Below, piece after piece: positions 34,403-42,618 of a stretch of 44,817 nucleotides of DNA. A model generated the notes under the pieces. The model was not told the origin of the DNA and did not search any database. It was given only the letters and a program-made list of their open reading frames with translations. The first letter of the stretch is position 1. Each line of letters opens with the position of its first letter. The position numbers were made by a program, and so were the translations under genes. The stretch comes from Cyclobacteriaceae bacterium (GTDB lineage Bacteria; Bacteroidota; Bacteroidia; Cytophagales; Cyclobacteriaceae). The stretch spans positions 1 to 44,817 of the forward strand of contig JAGQYI010000049.1 in NCBI GenBank assembly GCA_020436165.1. Reading direction: 5' to 3'.

Positions 34403-34792
34403 ATGTCTCAAAAGATATTTATAGTTGAAGATGATGCAGAATATGCAGAGTTTATAAAAATGAACCTGCGAAGAAGGTATAAGATATACTCTTATGCTAA
34501 CGCTGAAGACTGCCTAACTTCACTCAAGTCTATAATGCCGGATGTTCTTATTTTGGATTACTATTTACCCGGAATGAGCGGTATTGAATTGTATGAAAAA
34601 GTAAAGAGTACACTACCTGAAGAGGTAAAAGTTATTATTTTAAGTTCCATGGATGATGGCAATCTGGTGCTGGATTTTATTAAAAAGGGAATCAGGGATT
34701 ATGTTGTAAAGGGAGATAATGTGATAGAAACATTAATTGCTATTATTGAAGGAGAAGAAGATGTATACCTCGATTCATTGTTTTCTGATTAA
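34403..34792 (+). CDS. Single-domain response regulator (CheY-like), copy 2
   Basis: A 129-residue receiver domain with Asp10-Asp11, phosphoacceptor Asp52 (ILDYYLPGMSG), the Ser pair of ILSS and Lys103 (DYVVKGDN). It is a close paralogue of the 32692-33060 product with a slightly longer acidic tail (EGEEDVYLDSLFSD). It has no output domain, so it must act on a partner protein. It lies 52 bases before the peroxidase gene. Confidence 0.92.
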   Translation: MSQKIFIVEDDAEYAEFIKMNLRRRYKIYSYANAEDCLTSLKSIMPDVLILDYYLPGMSGIELYEKVKSTLPEEVKVIILSSMDDGNLVLDFIKKGIRDYVVKGDNVIETLIAIIEGEEDVYLDSLFSD

Positions 34793-34831
34793 AAATTTTC
34801 TGCTGCCCTAATTATTTTCCTAAAAAAAGAC

Positions 34832-34849
34832 TGCATATTTAAGTATGCA
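34832..34849 (+). other. Inverted repeat across the peroxidase start codon
   Basis: TGCATA and TATGCA, six bases apart, pair across the ATG at 34845-34847. A hairpin there would hide the start codon, or the site could bind a protein. Support is only the symmetry. Confidence 0.25.
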
Positions 34850-36032
34850 TGGAAAAGTAAGGTATGTCTTATTAGTTAGTTTGGCTCTTATCTTCAGCTT
34901 ACTTTTCTTTTATTTTAGACAGAAACCTCAAGAAGCTTTTCTTTCGTGCAATTGTCCTCCCGGGTTTCAACGCACCGAAGACAACCGATGCATTTCAAGG
35001 AATTTGTATATGCAATACACCTCCCTTGAGAACTCTGGTGTGGGAGGGTTAAAATCGGCTTTGCCTGAACCAAGGGATGGATTCTCTCCCCAACAAATTG
35101 ATTTGGGCAGATACTTGTTTTTTGATCCGGTGCTTTCCAAAGATGGTTCGGTTTCGTGTGCTAGCTGTCATAACCCAAATCTTGGCTTTGCAGACGGAAG
35201 AGCCACCAGTAATGGGGTGGGTGGAGTTAAGCAAACACGTTCAGCTCCCAGCTTGTGGAATGTATCTTATCTTAAATCATTTTTCTGGGATGCACGAGCC
35301 AATACCCTGGAGGATCAAATGGAAGGCCCATTGTACTCCCCAACCGAAATGGCTACAACAAGGGAACATCTTTTGAACTCCCTGAACGGGATTGAAAGGT
35401 ACAAACGACTATTTGCAGAAGCTTTTCCCGGTAGGGAATCTGACAATATTTCGATCGATGAAGTGTACACAGCCATTGCAGCATTTGAATCTTCGCTTAT
35501 TTCGCTCAACAGCCGTTACGACCAATATGCGCATGGGTATGCAAAGGCTCTTACCGAAAATGAAATTGAGGGACTAAATGTGTTCCGTTCGTTTGTGGCG
35601 CGCTGTGCCGAATGCCACACCCCCCCTTTGTTTACCAACCAGCAGATTGCGGTAATTGGGGTGCCTGAAGAAGATGGGAAACCTTTTGACCCAGGAGCAC
35701 AGGTTCCTTATCATGATGCATCCATGCGTGGGGGATTTAAAGTGCCTTCGTTGAGAAACATAGCCAAAACAGCTCCTTATATGCACGCAGGCAATTTTAA
35801 GACGCTTCGGGAAGCAACTGAGTTTTATAACCTGGGAAGGGGGCACGCTGTCCCAAAAGGTGAAGATCTGAAACTACATTGGCATATTTGGGAGCCTAAT
35901 TTAACCGATGAAGAAATAGATCGGCTGGTGGATTTTATGAAAACACTAACCGATGAATCCTTTTTACCAAAAACACCTTCGGAAGTGCCATCAGGCCTCC
36001 CTGTAACTATTGAAACACAAAACCCAACCTAA
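34845..36032 (+). CDS. Di-haem cytochrome c peroxidase (MauG family)
   Basis: The 395-residue protein has an N-terminal signal-anchor (about 7-24) followed by a small cysteine-rich segment (SCNCPPGFQRTEDNRCI) that looks like an EGF-type or calcium-binding EGF fragment. The main body is a bacterial di-haem peroxidase: first haem site CASCH at 105-109 and second CAECH at 254-258. FSPQQIDLGRYLFFDPVLS and VPSLRNIAKTAPYMHAGNF are family signatures. It reduces hydrogen peroxide or modifies substrates in the periplasm using electrons from c-type cytochromes. The next gene starts 12 bases later and also encodes a haem protein. Confidence 0.9.
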   Translation: MHGKVRYVLLVSLALIFSLLFFYFRQKPQEAFLSCNCPPGFQRTEDNRCISRNLYMQYTSLENSGVGGLKSALPEPRDGFSPQQIDLGRYLFFDPVLSKDGSVSCASCHNPNLGFADGRATSNGVGGVKQTRSAPSLWNVSYLKSFFWDARANTLEDQMEGPLYSPTEMATTREHLLNSLNGIERYKRLFAEAFPGRESDNISIDEVYTAIAAFESSLISLNSRYDQYAHGYAKALTENEIEGLNVFRSFVARCAECHTPPLFTNQQIAVIGVPEEDGKPFDPGAQVPYHDASMRGGFKVPSLRNIAKTAPYMHAGNFKTLREATEFYNLGRGHAVPKGEDLKLHWHIWEPNLTDEEIDRLVDFMKTLTDESFLPKTPSEVPSGLPVTIETQNPT

Positions 36033-36043
36033 ACAACCTGAAT

Positions 36044-37525
36044 ATGAAATTTAAATGGATATTATTAGCGCTCATACTTTTTGCTGCCGGAATGTGGGCT
36101 GGAAGAAGTTTGTTTCCTAAAGTTGTTTCTTCCATTCCTGCTCCAACACGAGTTCAGTTTGCTTCGCAAACCGATTCTACAGGAGCCGTGGTTCCTCTTA
36201 GTAATGAAATACTCGAAGTGAAAGATGGAGGGTCAATCCTGGACGCAGTTAAAAAAGCTAACCCAGGAGACCTGATTCGTGTTTACCCCGGAACTTACAA
36301 GGAAACCGTATACATCGATAAAGACAATATCAGCTTTCAGGGAATCATTATTGATGGGGAATGGCCTATCCTAGATGGTGAAAAAGAATTGAACGATGCT
36401 TTTCTCTATTCAGGCAACGGAATTCAGATCGAGAATTTCAAGATCATGAATTACAAGGGAAATGGCATCATGGGCCAGGCAGGCAACAATTTTGTTATCC
36501 GCAACAATTGGGTAATAGATGCGGGTGTGTATGGTATATTTCCCGAGTTTGGGCAAAACGGTCTCATAGAGCACAATATACTTACAGGCATAGAAGATGC
36601 AGCCATTTATGTGGGCATGTGCGATAACATAGATGTACGCCATAATGAGGTATACGGTAATGTGGCAGGTATAGAAATAGAGAATTCAAGACACGCGTTG
36701 GTAGAGAATAACTATGCACATGGTAATACAGGAGGGATTTTGGCTTTTATTACTCCCGGACTGCCTATTAAAACTGCTTACGATATCATCATTCGCAACA
36801 ACTTTGTGGTGGACAACAACCATGAAAATTTTGGAGCCCCCGGCTCCATTGTTTCAGGTATTCCTCCGGGCACGGGCATTATTATAATGGCTGCAGATGA
36901 GGTAACTATTGAAAACAACATTATTACCGGCAACAACAATACAGGCATAGCTATTACCGACCTAAGCATGGGAGCCAACCTTTCAAAGGATCCGGAATCG
37001 GAACCTAACCCTGACAGAATTGTGATACTGGATAACTACCTGGAGGCAAATGGTAAGAACCCGGTAGGCGAGCTGAAAATTTTGATGAAAGCAAAAATGC
37101 TTGATAGAGCCCCGGATATTGTTGCTGTGGGTGGAGGAACAGGAAGCTGTATTCGCAACCGCGACCGATACAATACCTATGGGCTGGGAGACTACGGCCA
37201 ATGTGAGGTGACAGATACCAAAGACATAACCACATTTTTGCTGGATAAGCCTGTTGCTCCGCGTCAAATAACCATGGAAGAAAAAGGGAACCTAACCTTT
37301 TATGGTGTTTGTGCAGGCTGCCACGCCTACGATGTGCGCATGATAGGCCCCCCGGTAAATACTATTCAAGCAATTTATAAGGACAATCCACAGGGGATAG
37401 CCGATTTTATTGCGGCTCCAACACATAAACGGGAGGGTTACCCGGAAATGCCACCACAGAATTATCTTTCGGAAGAAACACGACTGGCGGTAGCTAACTA
37501 TATGCTTAAAATCACGCAGGAGTAA
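36044..37525 (+). CDS. Right-handed beta-helix protein fused to a cytochrome c domain
   Basis: The 493-residue protein begins with a signal-anchor (MKFKWILLALILFAAGMWAG). A parallel beta-helix of the NosD/pectate-lyase type covers about 55-360: GSILDAVKKANPGDLIRVYPG opens it and many 'N.(I/V)..N.......G' turns follow, such as NNFVIRNNWVIDAGVYGIFP. A C-terminal monohaem cytochrome domain has CAGCH at 423-427 and YPEMPPQNY with a likely Met ligand. NosD relatives occur in copper-site maturation, and other beta-helix proteins bind or cleave polysaccharide. I cannot tell which applies. The pairing with a peroxidase 12 bases upstream suggests a joint redox task. Confidence 0.85.
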   Translation: MKFKWILLALILFAAGMWAGRSLFPKVVSSIPAPTRVQFASQTDSTGAVVPLSNEILEVKDGGSILDAVKKANPGDLIRVYPGTYKETVYIDKDNISFQGIIIDGEWPILDGEKELNDAFLYSGNGIQIENFKIMNYKGNGIMGQAGNNFVIRNNWVIDAGVYGIFPEFGQNGLIEHNILTGIEDAAIYVGMCDNIDVRHNEVYGNVAGIEIENSRHALVENNYAHGNTGGILAFITPGLPIKTAYDIIIRNNFVVDNNHENFGAPGSIVSGIPPGTGIIIMAADEVTIENNIITGNNNTGIAITDLSMGANLSKDPESEPNPDRIVILDNYLEANGKNPVGELKILMKAKMLDRAPDIVAVGGGTGSCIRNRDRYNTYGLGDYGQCEVTDTKDITTFLLDKPVAPRQITMEEKGNLTFYGVCAGCHAYDVRMIGPPVNTIQAIYKDNPQGIADFIAAPTHKREGYPEMPPQNYLSEETRLAVANYMLKITQE

Positions 37526-37534
37526 AAAAATATG

Positions 37535-38299
37535 CTATACCTGCTTAAGCTTCATATTTCTGTGAGAAAGAAAGATAAAAAAGATCATTAGAAGAATAGA
37601 AACCAAAGAGGCATGTAATGTGCCTAGATTAAGACCACCATTGGCAGTTGGTTTTGTCAAAAAGTCGCCAAATGTTGCACCAAAGGGTCTTGTAAAAACA
37701 AACGCGATCCAGAACAAAGCGATGTGATTTATTTTGGTTATGTAATGCAGGAGCACAACAATTAAAATGATGGTTGCCGTTACCATAGCCCCGTGCAAAT
37801 AGCTTAGCCCAATATCGTCACTCAGATAGTCACCAAAGGCCGTTCCCAGGCTATTGGAGAACAAAATGGCCGTCCAATAAAAGGCTTCTTTGTATTTATC
37901 AATAATGGGAAATACGCTAAGCGATTTGAATTTATAAAACCAAAACAACAGAATAACAACCAAGCCGGATAACAGCACCAGGCTTCCAGACGCATAGCCT
38001 AAATGCAGGCTTCTGTCCAGAAAGTCTGATATTTCAGTTCCTAAGGTGGTGGTAGCAATAATTACAAGCCAGTAGAATACCGGAATATGGTTTTTAACGG
38101 ATAGTTGGATTAGAAGCGTAATCAAAAAGAAAAGCAGGGTTATGGCAATGCCTGTAAGATAACCCAGGTTTAAAGTCATAGATAAATAGTCTCCAAACGT
38201 TTCACCAAGAGTGGTAGCAATTATTTTCATTAGCCAAAAAAGCAAGGTTATTTCGGCCACTTTATTGCTATATACTTTTACTTCGGTGCTCTTTCCCAT
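37535..38299 (-). CDS. COG4705-like membrane protein with four internal repeats
   Basis: This 254-residue protein has about eight helices in four repeats. Each repeat carries a version of TTLGETFGDYLS: residues 29-40, about 84-94 (TTTLGTEISDFLD), 149-160 (SLGTAFGDYLS) and about 203-214 (FTRPFGATFGDFL). Repeats 1-3 are followed by a 'LGY.(T/S)G' segment. The family is annotated as uncharacterised membrane-anchored protein COG4705. Repeated Gly/Thr/Asp motifs inside helices suggest a transport path, but this is inference. It lies 18 bases downstream of the M1 peptidase gene on the same strand. Confidence 0.8.
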   Translation of the reverse strand: MGKSTEVKVYSNKVAEITLLFWLMKIIATTLGETFGDYLSMTLNLGYLTGIAITLLFFLITLLIQLSVKNHIPVFYWLVIIATTTLGTEISDFLDRSLHLGYASGSLVLLSGLVVILLFWFYKFKSLSVFPIIDKYKEAFYWTAILFSNSLGTAFGDYLSDDIGLSYLHGAMVTATIILIVVLLHYITKINHIALFWIAFVFTRPFGATFGDFLTKPTANGGLNLGTLHASLVSILLMIFFIFLSHRNMKLKQV

Positions 38300-38317
38300 T
38301 TTATTATGCCTAATTTT

Positions 38318-39979
38318 CTAATCGCCCAAAACATTCATACTTGCCACATAAAAGTTAGGATCAACCACAACATTAGGCTTTTCAGCCCCCAGCTCCATGC
38401 TTTTCCATTCGGTGCTAGGCTCCAGCCAAACTTCCTTGTCATCGATCTTTACTTTAACAGGCATATTAAAACCTTCCACTACATTGTTCCAGCGATAACC
38501 AAGCCTTTTCTCTTTTATAGCATACTCAAAAACAGGTACTCGAATATCTCGTAGGTACTGATCAAAAACTTTGGAAAGGTCTTTTCCTGCTTGTTCGCTT
38601 ATGTAAGATTCCACTTGCTCAGTAGTAACCGTTTGGTGATAAAATTCTTTGTTTAACCCCCTCAATATTTGTCTCCACTTTTCATCGTCATTTACAATCT
38701 GACGGATAGTGTGCAACATGTTGGCGCCCTTGTAGTACATATCACCGGAGCCTTCGTAATTCATATCATAAATGCCAATAATGGGAGATTCATTCTGAAT
38801 TCTCATTCGAGTGCCAATCACGTACTCAGCGCTAGCCTCTTTGCCATAGAAATAATTGAGAAATAAATTTTCGGCATAAGCGGCAAACGATTCGTGAATC
38901 CACATATCGGCCACATCTTTATCCGTTATGTTATTGGCAAACCACTCGTGGGCTGATTCGTGCACAATAATAAAGTCAAACTTCATTCCCCAGCCCGAAG
39001 CGCTCAGGTCCATGCCATGATATCCGTTTTGGTATCCATTGCCATAGGTTACCGAGCTTTGGTGTTCCATTCCCAGGTAGGGAGCCTCTACCAGCTTATA
39101 GCTGTCTTCGTAAAACGGGTAGGGGCCAAACCAGTATTCCAGCGCCTGCATGGTGCGTTTGGCATCGGCAAATTGCTTTTTTGCTTTTTCCAGATTTTCT
39201 CTAAGGACATAGTAGTCCATATCCAGTTTGCCTTTTTCTCCCTGATAAGTCTCATCAAAATGAACATAGTCACCAATATTGATATTGACACCATAGTTAT
39301 TGATAGGATTTACAACTTGCCAGTGGTAGGTTTTTGTTTTCTTCTTTTTGTCGTGGTCTGTTTTAATGAGCCGCCCATTGGAAACATCCATCAGATTTTC
39401 GGGTACCTCAACACTAATCATCATGCCCTGGTCAGGTTCATCGTACGGATGGTCTTTGTTGGGCCACCAGATGCTGGCGCCAAGACCCTGGTTCGAATTG
39501 GCAATAAAGGGCAAACCGTTGCCATCCTTTGACCAGGTAAGCCCTCCGTCCCAGGGAGGACGTTTGGCAACTTTAGGCTTGCCTCCAAAGTAGAGAACCA
39601 CTTCATACTCTTTACCGATTTCCTGCTTTTCAGCAAGGTTGATAAAATGTGCATTGCCCTCATCATCAATTTTTAATTCTTTTCCACCCTGCACTGCTCT
39701 GGTAAGCTGCATAGGTGGTTGCAGGTCGATCTGCAACCTGTTTTGGGGGCCTACTACTTTGTAGCGCACCGTATTGGTGCCGGTTATGGTTTGGGCTTCC
39801 GGGTCAACATGTACCTGTAAATTATAATATTGGAGGTCCCACCAGGCTCTTTCGGGGGTAATAGACCCACGCAAGGTATCCTGGCGCGTAAACTGTTTAT
39901 CGTGAGGAAACATTTGAGCCTGGAGTGTCCCTGAACATAAAATCAGAGATAAACTAAGGGCTGATAGTTTGAGCTTCAT
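38318..39979 (-). CDS. M1 family zinc metallopeptidase
   Basis: The 553-residue protein has a signal peptide (MKLKLSALSLSLILCSGTLQAQ) and an aminopeptidase N-like catalytic domain. The zinc site is HESAH at 340-344 with Glu363 in WIHESFAAYAE, and YLGMEHQSSVTYG is the substrate-binding GxMEN-like motif, with His instead of Asn. The protein is shorter than full aminopeptidase N because it lacks the large C-terminal helical domain. It should act in the periplasm or outside the cell on peptides. Confidence 0.93.
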   Translation of the reverse strand: MKLKLSALSLSLILCSGTLQAQMFPHDKQFTRQDTLRGSITPERAWWDLQYYNLQVHVDPEAQTITGTNTVRYKVVGPQNRLQIDLQPPMQLTRAVQGGKELKIDDEGNAHFINLAEKQEIGKEYEVVLYFGGKPKVAKRPPWDGGLTWSKDGNGLPFIANSNQGLGASIWWPNKDHPYDEPDQGMMISVEVPENLMDVSNGRLIKTDHDKKKKTKTYHWQVVNPINNYGVNINIGDYVHFDETYQGEKGKLDMDYYVLRENLEKAKKQFADAKRTMQALEYWFGPYPFYEDSYKLVEAPYLGMEHQSSVTYGNGYQNGYHGMDLSASGWGMKFDFIIVHESAHEWFANNITDKDVADMWIHESFAAYAENLFLNYFYGKEASAEYVIGTRMRIQNESPIIGIYDMNYEGSGDMYYKGANMLHTIRQIVNDDEKWRQILRGLNKEFYHQTVTTEQVESYISEQAGKDLSKVFDQYLRDIRVPVFEYAIKEKRLGYRWNNVVEGFNMPVKVKIDDKEVWLEPSTEWKSMELGAEKPNVVVDPNFYVASMNVLGD

Positions 39980-40170
39980 TTGTTTAGTTGTTAAAGCACA
40001 TACAAATTATAAGGTGTGAAGATACTCTTTTTCATAAACCAGTCTTAAAAGAATTTTACAAATGGCCTATTATAACCCATTCAACCTTTAAAAAGCATAA
40101 GAGAGGAGATATTTTAAGTAGAAATACATAAATTAGGTTTTCCAATTAAAACGCTAAAAATTTAAGTATT

Positions 40171-40389
40171 ATGAAAAAAAGCATCCTATTTATTCCAGCT
40201 CTGGCTTTGGTATTGTCCTGCTCAGGTGGAGGGACTAAGGAAACCAATAAAGAACCGGAGATAACGGAAGATCAAATTGAGATTATTGAGGTGTCAACGC
40301 AGCAAATGGATTCAGTTATGAATTCCACAGATACTGCCATGGACTCGCTTCAAAAACAAATGGATGAACTTTTAAAGGAAACGAATTAA
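40171..40389 (+). CDS. Small lipoprotein
   Basis: A 72-residue protein with the lipoprotein signal MKKSILFIPALALVLSCSGG (lipobox VLSC). The mature part is acidic and helical (EDQIEIIEVSTQQMDSVMNS, then TDTAMDSLQKQMDELLKE), giving a short heptad pattern. No family recognised. The next gene starts 10 bases after its stop, so they form an operon. Confidence 0.7.
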   Translation: MKKSILFIPALALVLSCSGGGTKETNKEPEITEDQIEIIEVSTQQMDSVMNSTDTAMDSLQKQMDELLKETN

Positions 40390-40399
40390 ACAAAAAGGA

Positions 40400-41014
40400 A
40401 TGAAAAGATCAATACTAGTATTAATGGCTTTGGTGACAGTGAGCTATTTAACCTTGGCACAAGGGCAGGGTAAAGGAAAGGAGCAGAAAGAAGAGAAAGG
40501 CAAAAAAGAAATGATGGAGGGTAAGGAAAATGGGAAAGGCCAGGCTGAGGCTAAAAAGGGTGAAATGAAAGAAAAGGGAGCTCAGATGAAGGAGCAGGGA
40601 GACGAACCTCAAATGGATGGCACGATAAAAGAAGACAGTGGGAAGGGAATGAAAAAGGCAGGAGAAGGTAAGGGCAATGCCTATGGAAAAAATAAGGGAG
40701 ATTTGAGCGGGAAGGAGTTTGGTCAGCAAAGGGCTGAAGAAGCAATGGCTGCTCATGAATCAAAGCGACTGGAAGCAGAGAGGAAAATGAAAGAGCATGA
40801 GGAAATTATTAGAAAAAATGGCGAAAAAGTGAAAGAGGCAGAAGAAAAATTAATGAAGGACTCGGAGGGTGGTTATATCACTGAGGAACAAGCCATTGAA
40901 AGGCGACAGAATATTGAAAGGGCTAAAACCGTTTTGAAAGAAATGCAAGAGGCATTTGATCTTGAGAAGCAGCAAATTGAAAAGATGGGAAAGGATAAGC
41001 CTTACCAGGATTAA
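40400..41014 (+). CDS. Secreted Lys/Glu-rich low-complexity protein
   Basis: The 204-residue product starts with a signal peptide (MKRSILVLMALVTVSYLTLAQ). Residues 22-110 are low-complexity, dominated by Lys, Glu, Gly and Gln, with repeated (G)K(G)K and EMKEKG-like units, and look disordered. Residues 110-200 form a charged coiled coil (ESKRLEAERKMKEHEEIIRK). I know no family. A strong terminator follows. Such proteins can act as envelope spacers or metal-buffering polyelectrolytes, but nothing here proves it. Confidence 0.7.
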   Translation: MKRSILVLMALVTVSYLTLAQGQGKGKEQKEEKGKKEMMEGKENGKGQAEAKKGEMKEKGAQMKEQGDEPQMDGTIKEDSGKGMKKAGEGKGNAYGKNKGDLSGKEFGQQRAEEAMAAHESKRLEAERKMKEHEEIIRKNGEKVKEAEEKLMKDSEGGYITEEQAIERRQNIERAKTVLKEMQEAFDLEKQQIEKMGKDKPYQD

Positions 41015-41038
41015 CGTATCATTAGTTTCCATCATGAG

Positions 41039-41068
41039 AGCGCATAAGAATTCTTATGCGCTTTTTTT
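41039..41068 (+). terminator. Intrinsic terminator after the Lys/Glu-rich gene
   Basis: AGCGCATAAG and CTTATGCGCT form a perfect 10-bp stem around AATT, directly followed by seven T. It lies 25 bases after the stop at 41014 and is a clear plus-strand terminator. Confidence 0.9.
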
Positions 41069-41148
41069 ATTAGCTCTTTTACTCAAGGCAAGTCATGTTG
41101 CAGCTCAAAGGGCGGAGATATCTCTACTACGAAGTTATGCATACAACC

Positions 41149-41604
41149 TTACTCCTCGTCCTGGCTTACCATGGGGCCCAGCTTGCGGCCACCCAGCAAA
41201 TGCATGTGGATGTGAAAAACCGACTGCCCCGCGTCCTCATTGGTGTTGATGCAAATGCGGTAACCCGTTTCGGCAATGCCATTTTCCTTGGCCAGCTTTT
41301 GGGCCACCAACAGCATTTTACCTAGCAGCAAAGCATCATCTTCAGTAGCATCGTTCAGCGTGTGGATTTCCTTTTTAGGCACAATAAGCAGGTGCACAGG
41401 GGCTTGCTCGCGCAAAGGCACAAAGGCAATGATCTCTTCATCTTCATATACAATGGTAGCTGGCAGCTCCCGGTTAATAATTTTGGTAAACACAGAGCCC
41501 TCGGCTATTTTTTCTGCTTTTTGTTGTTGGTAGGCGGGGCTTTGGCTGAAGGCGAGTGAAGTTGAAAGAAGTAAGAGTATAAATGAAGGAACGCGAGTCT
41601 TCAT
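41149..41604 (-). CDS. HIT-family hydrolase with a signal peptide
   Basis: The 151-residue protein has the complete HIT fold: VFTKIINRELPATIVYEDEE at the start, APVHLLIVPKKEI in the middle and the catalytic histidine triad HIHMHLLGG (His131, His133, His135). HIT enzymes hydrolyse nucleoside phosphoramidates and dinucleotides and are normally cytoplasmic. Here MKTRVPSFILLLLSTSLAFSQ precedes the fold, a convincing export signal. A periplasmic or extracellular role is therefore predicted. The start ATG at 41604 belongs to the signal, so this is not an artefact of start choice: the fold begins at about residue 36 with no Met there. Confidence 0.88.
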   Translation of the reverse strand: MKTRVPSFILLLLSTSLAFSQSPAYQQQKAEKIAEGSVFTKIINRELPATIVYEDEEIIAFVPLREQAPVHLLIVPKKEIHTLNDATEDDALLLGKMLLVAQKLAKENGIAETGYRICINTNEDAGQSVFHIHMHLLGGRKLGPMVSQDEE

Positions 41605-41655
41605 AATTTCTATTATAAGTCTAAATCAGATACACTAAATGAGGTAAAGTAGGGT

Positions 41656-42594
41656 TTATCCCCAATCATGTTCATTTAAGAGTATTCCACCATAGGTTAA
41701 TATTGAATTTAAATCAAAAATTTTTTCTTCAAAACCATTGGAATAATATAGCTTAATTTTGATTCCTGGTTCTCTGAGTAGATGAAGAGTTCTAGTGGAA
41801 ACCTGAATCCCTGCCTCTGCTATAGTGGTTTCTTCTCCTTGAAACAAAGGACTTTTATTAGGGACACTAAATACCATTTGATTAGGTTCCTCTCTGATAA
41901 GAAAAGGTCTAATAGGATTGGCATTATGATAATTTAAGTAAAAATCTTTAGGGATATAAATTTCAAGTTTATATAATTCTTCAATTGCATTACCAGTGTT
42001 TTTAACTTGAAATCTTAGCATTGAATCAACATGATTTAGTCTACCATCAATTGATTGGCTTCCCCCTTGATTGTGAAGTAAATTAGATATTTTAAGTTTC
42101 GTTAGATGCTTTCTGTTATAGATATCCCTAATTTCATATTCCTCCATAGCAACGGATTGAAAATTGAACCTTTTGTAAAACTTGTTATCAGATGCCATAT
42201 GAGGCGCATTGGGACTTTTAGGTATTTTGACAATATAAACGGTTTTTTCTATGTCATCATCAAAACGAATTGGGGAAATTAATAAACCTTGAATTCTTGG
42301 CTGTATTCTTGAATTAATGACCTGTTCAAGCCATTCTTTAGTAAAATTATTGCCATTTACAAATGATAAAGAATTAGCCACATGATCAACTTCTGAAACC
42401 CCGTATATTATAATTCCGCCATCAGAGTTGGCAAAAGAAGAAACGTCCTTTGAAATTTCCTTTTTCTTTTCAATTTGGTTATCCAAACTTCCATTTGCTT
42501 TAAAATCCAAATGAATAGATTCTTCTGTAGCTGATTCAATTATACTGATTATGTCACCATCAGTGTAATTTGTCTTTGAAAAGAAATCTTCCAT
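41656..42594 (-). CDS. AlbA_2/Schlafen-like ATP-binding domain protein
   Basis: The 312-residue protein has an N-terminal AlbA_2 (SLFN-like) domain at about 12-160: ATEESIHLDFKANGS, then DVSSFANSDGGIIIYGVSE with the Asn56/Gly59-Gly60 turn, and DNKFYKRFNFQSVAMEEYEI. AlbA_2 domains occur in putative nucleic-acid-binding regulators and in anti-phage systems. The last 120 residues look beta-rich (SMLRFQVKNTGNAIEELYKL). The DNA is more A/T-rich than the flanking genes. It lies 24 bases downstream of the membrane-anchored coiled-coil gene, so the two are probably one operon. Confidence 0.8.
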   Translation of the reverse strand: MEDFFSKTNYTDGDIISIIESATEESIHLDFKANGSLDNQIEKKKEISKDVSSFANSDGGIIIYGVSEVDHVANSLSFVNGNNFTKEWLEQVINSRIQPRIQGLLISPIRFDDDIEKTVYIVKIPKSPNAPHMASDNKFYKRFNFQSVAMEEYEIRDIYNRKHLTKLKISNLLHNQGGSQSIDGRLNHVDSMLRFQVKNTGNAIEELYKLEIYIPKDFYLNYHNANPIRPFLIREEPNQMVFSVPNKSPLFQGEETTIAEAGIQVSTRTLHLLREPGIKIKLYYSNGFEEKIFDLNSILTYGGILLNEHDWG

Positions 42595-42618
42595 ATACTT
42601 ATTTTATAATGAACTGAA

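Noticed and set aside
38960-39532. 190-codon plus-strand frame inside the M1 peptidase gene
   Set aside because: The minus strand encodes HESAH...E with a signal peptide; the plus-strand peptide has no recognisable domain.
41034-41249. Plus-strand peptide beginning MRAHKNSYALFLLALLLKAS, which looks like a signal peptide
   Set aside because: It begins inside the 5' flank of the terminator hairpin at 41039-41068, runs antisense into the HIT gene and has no family; the hydrophobic run comes from the T-rich terminator.
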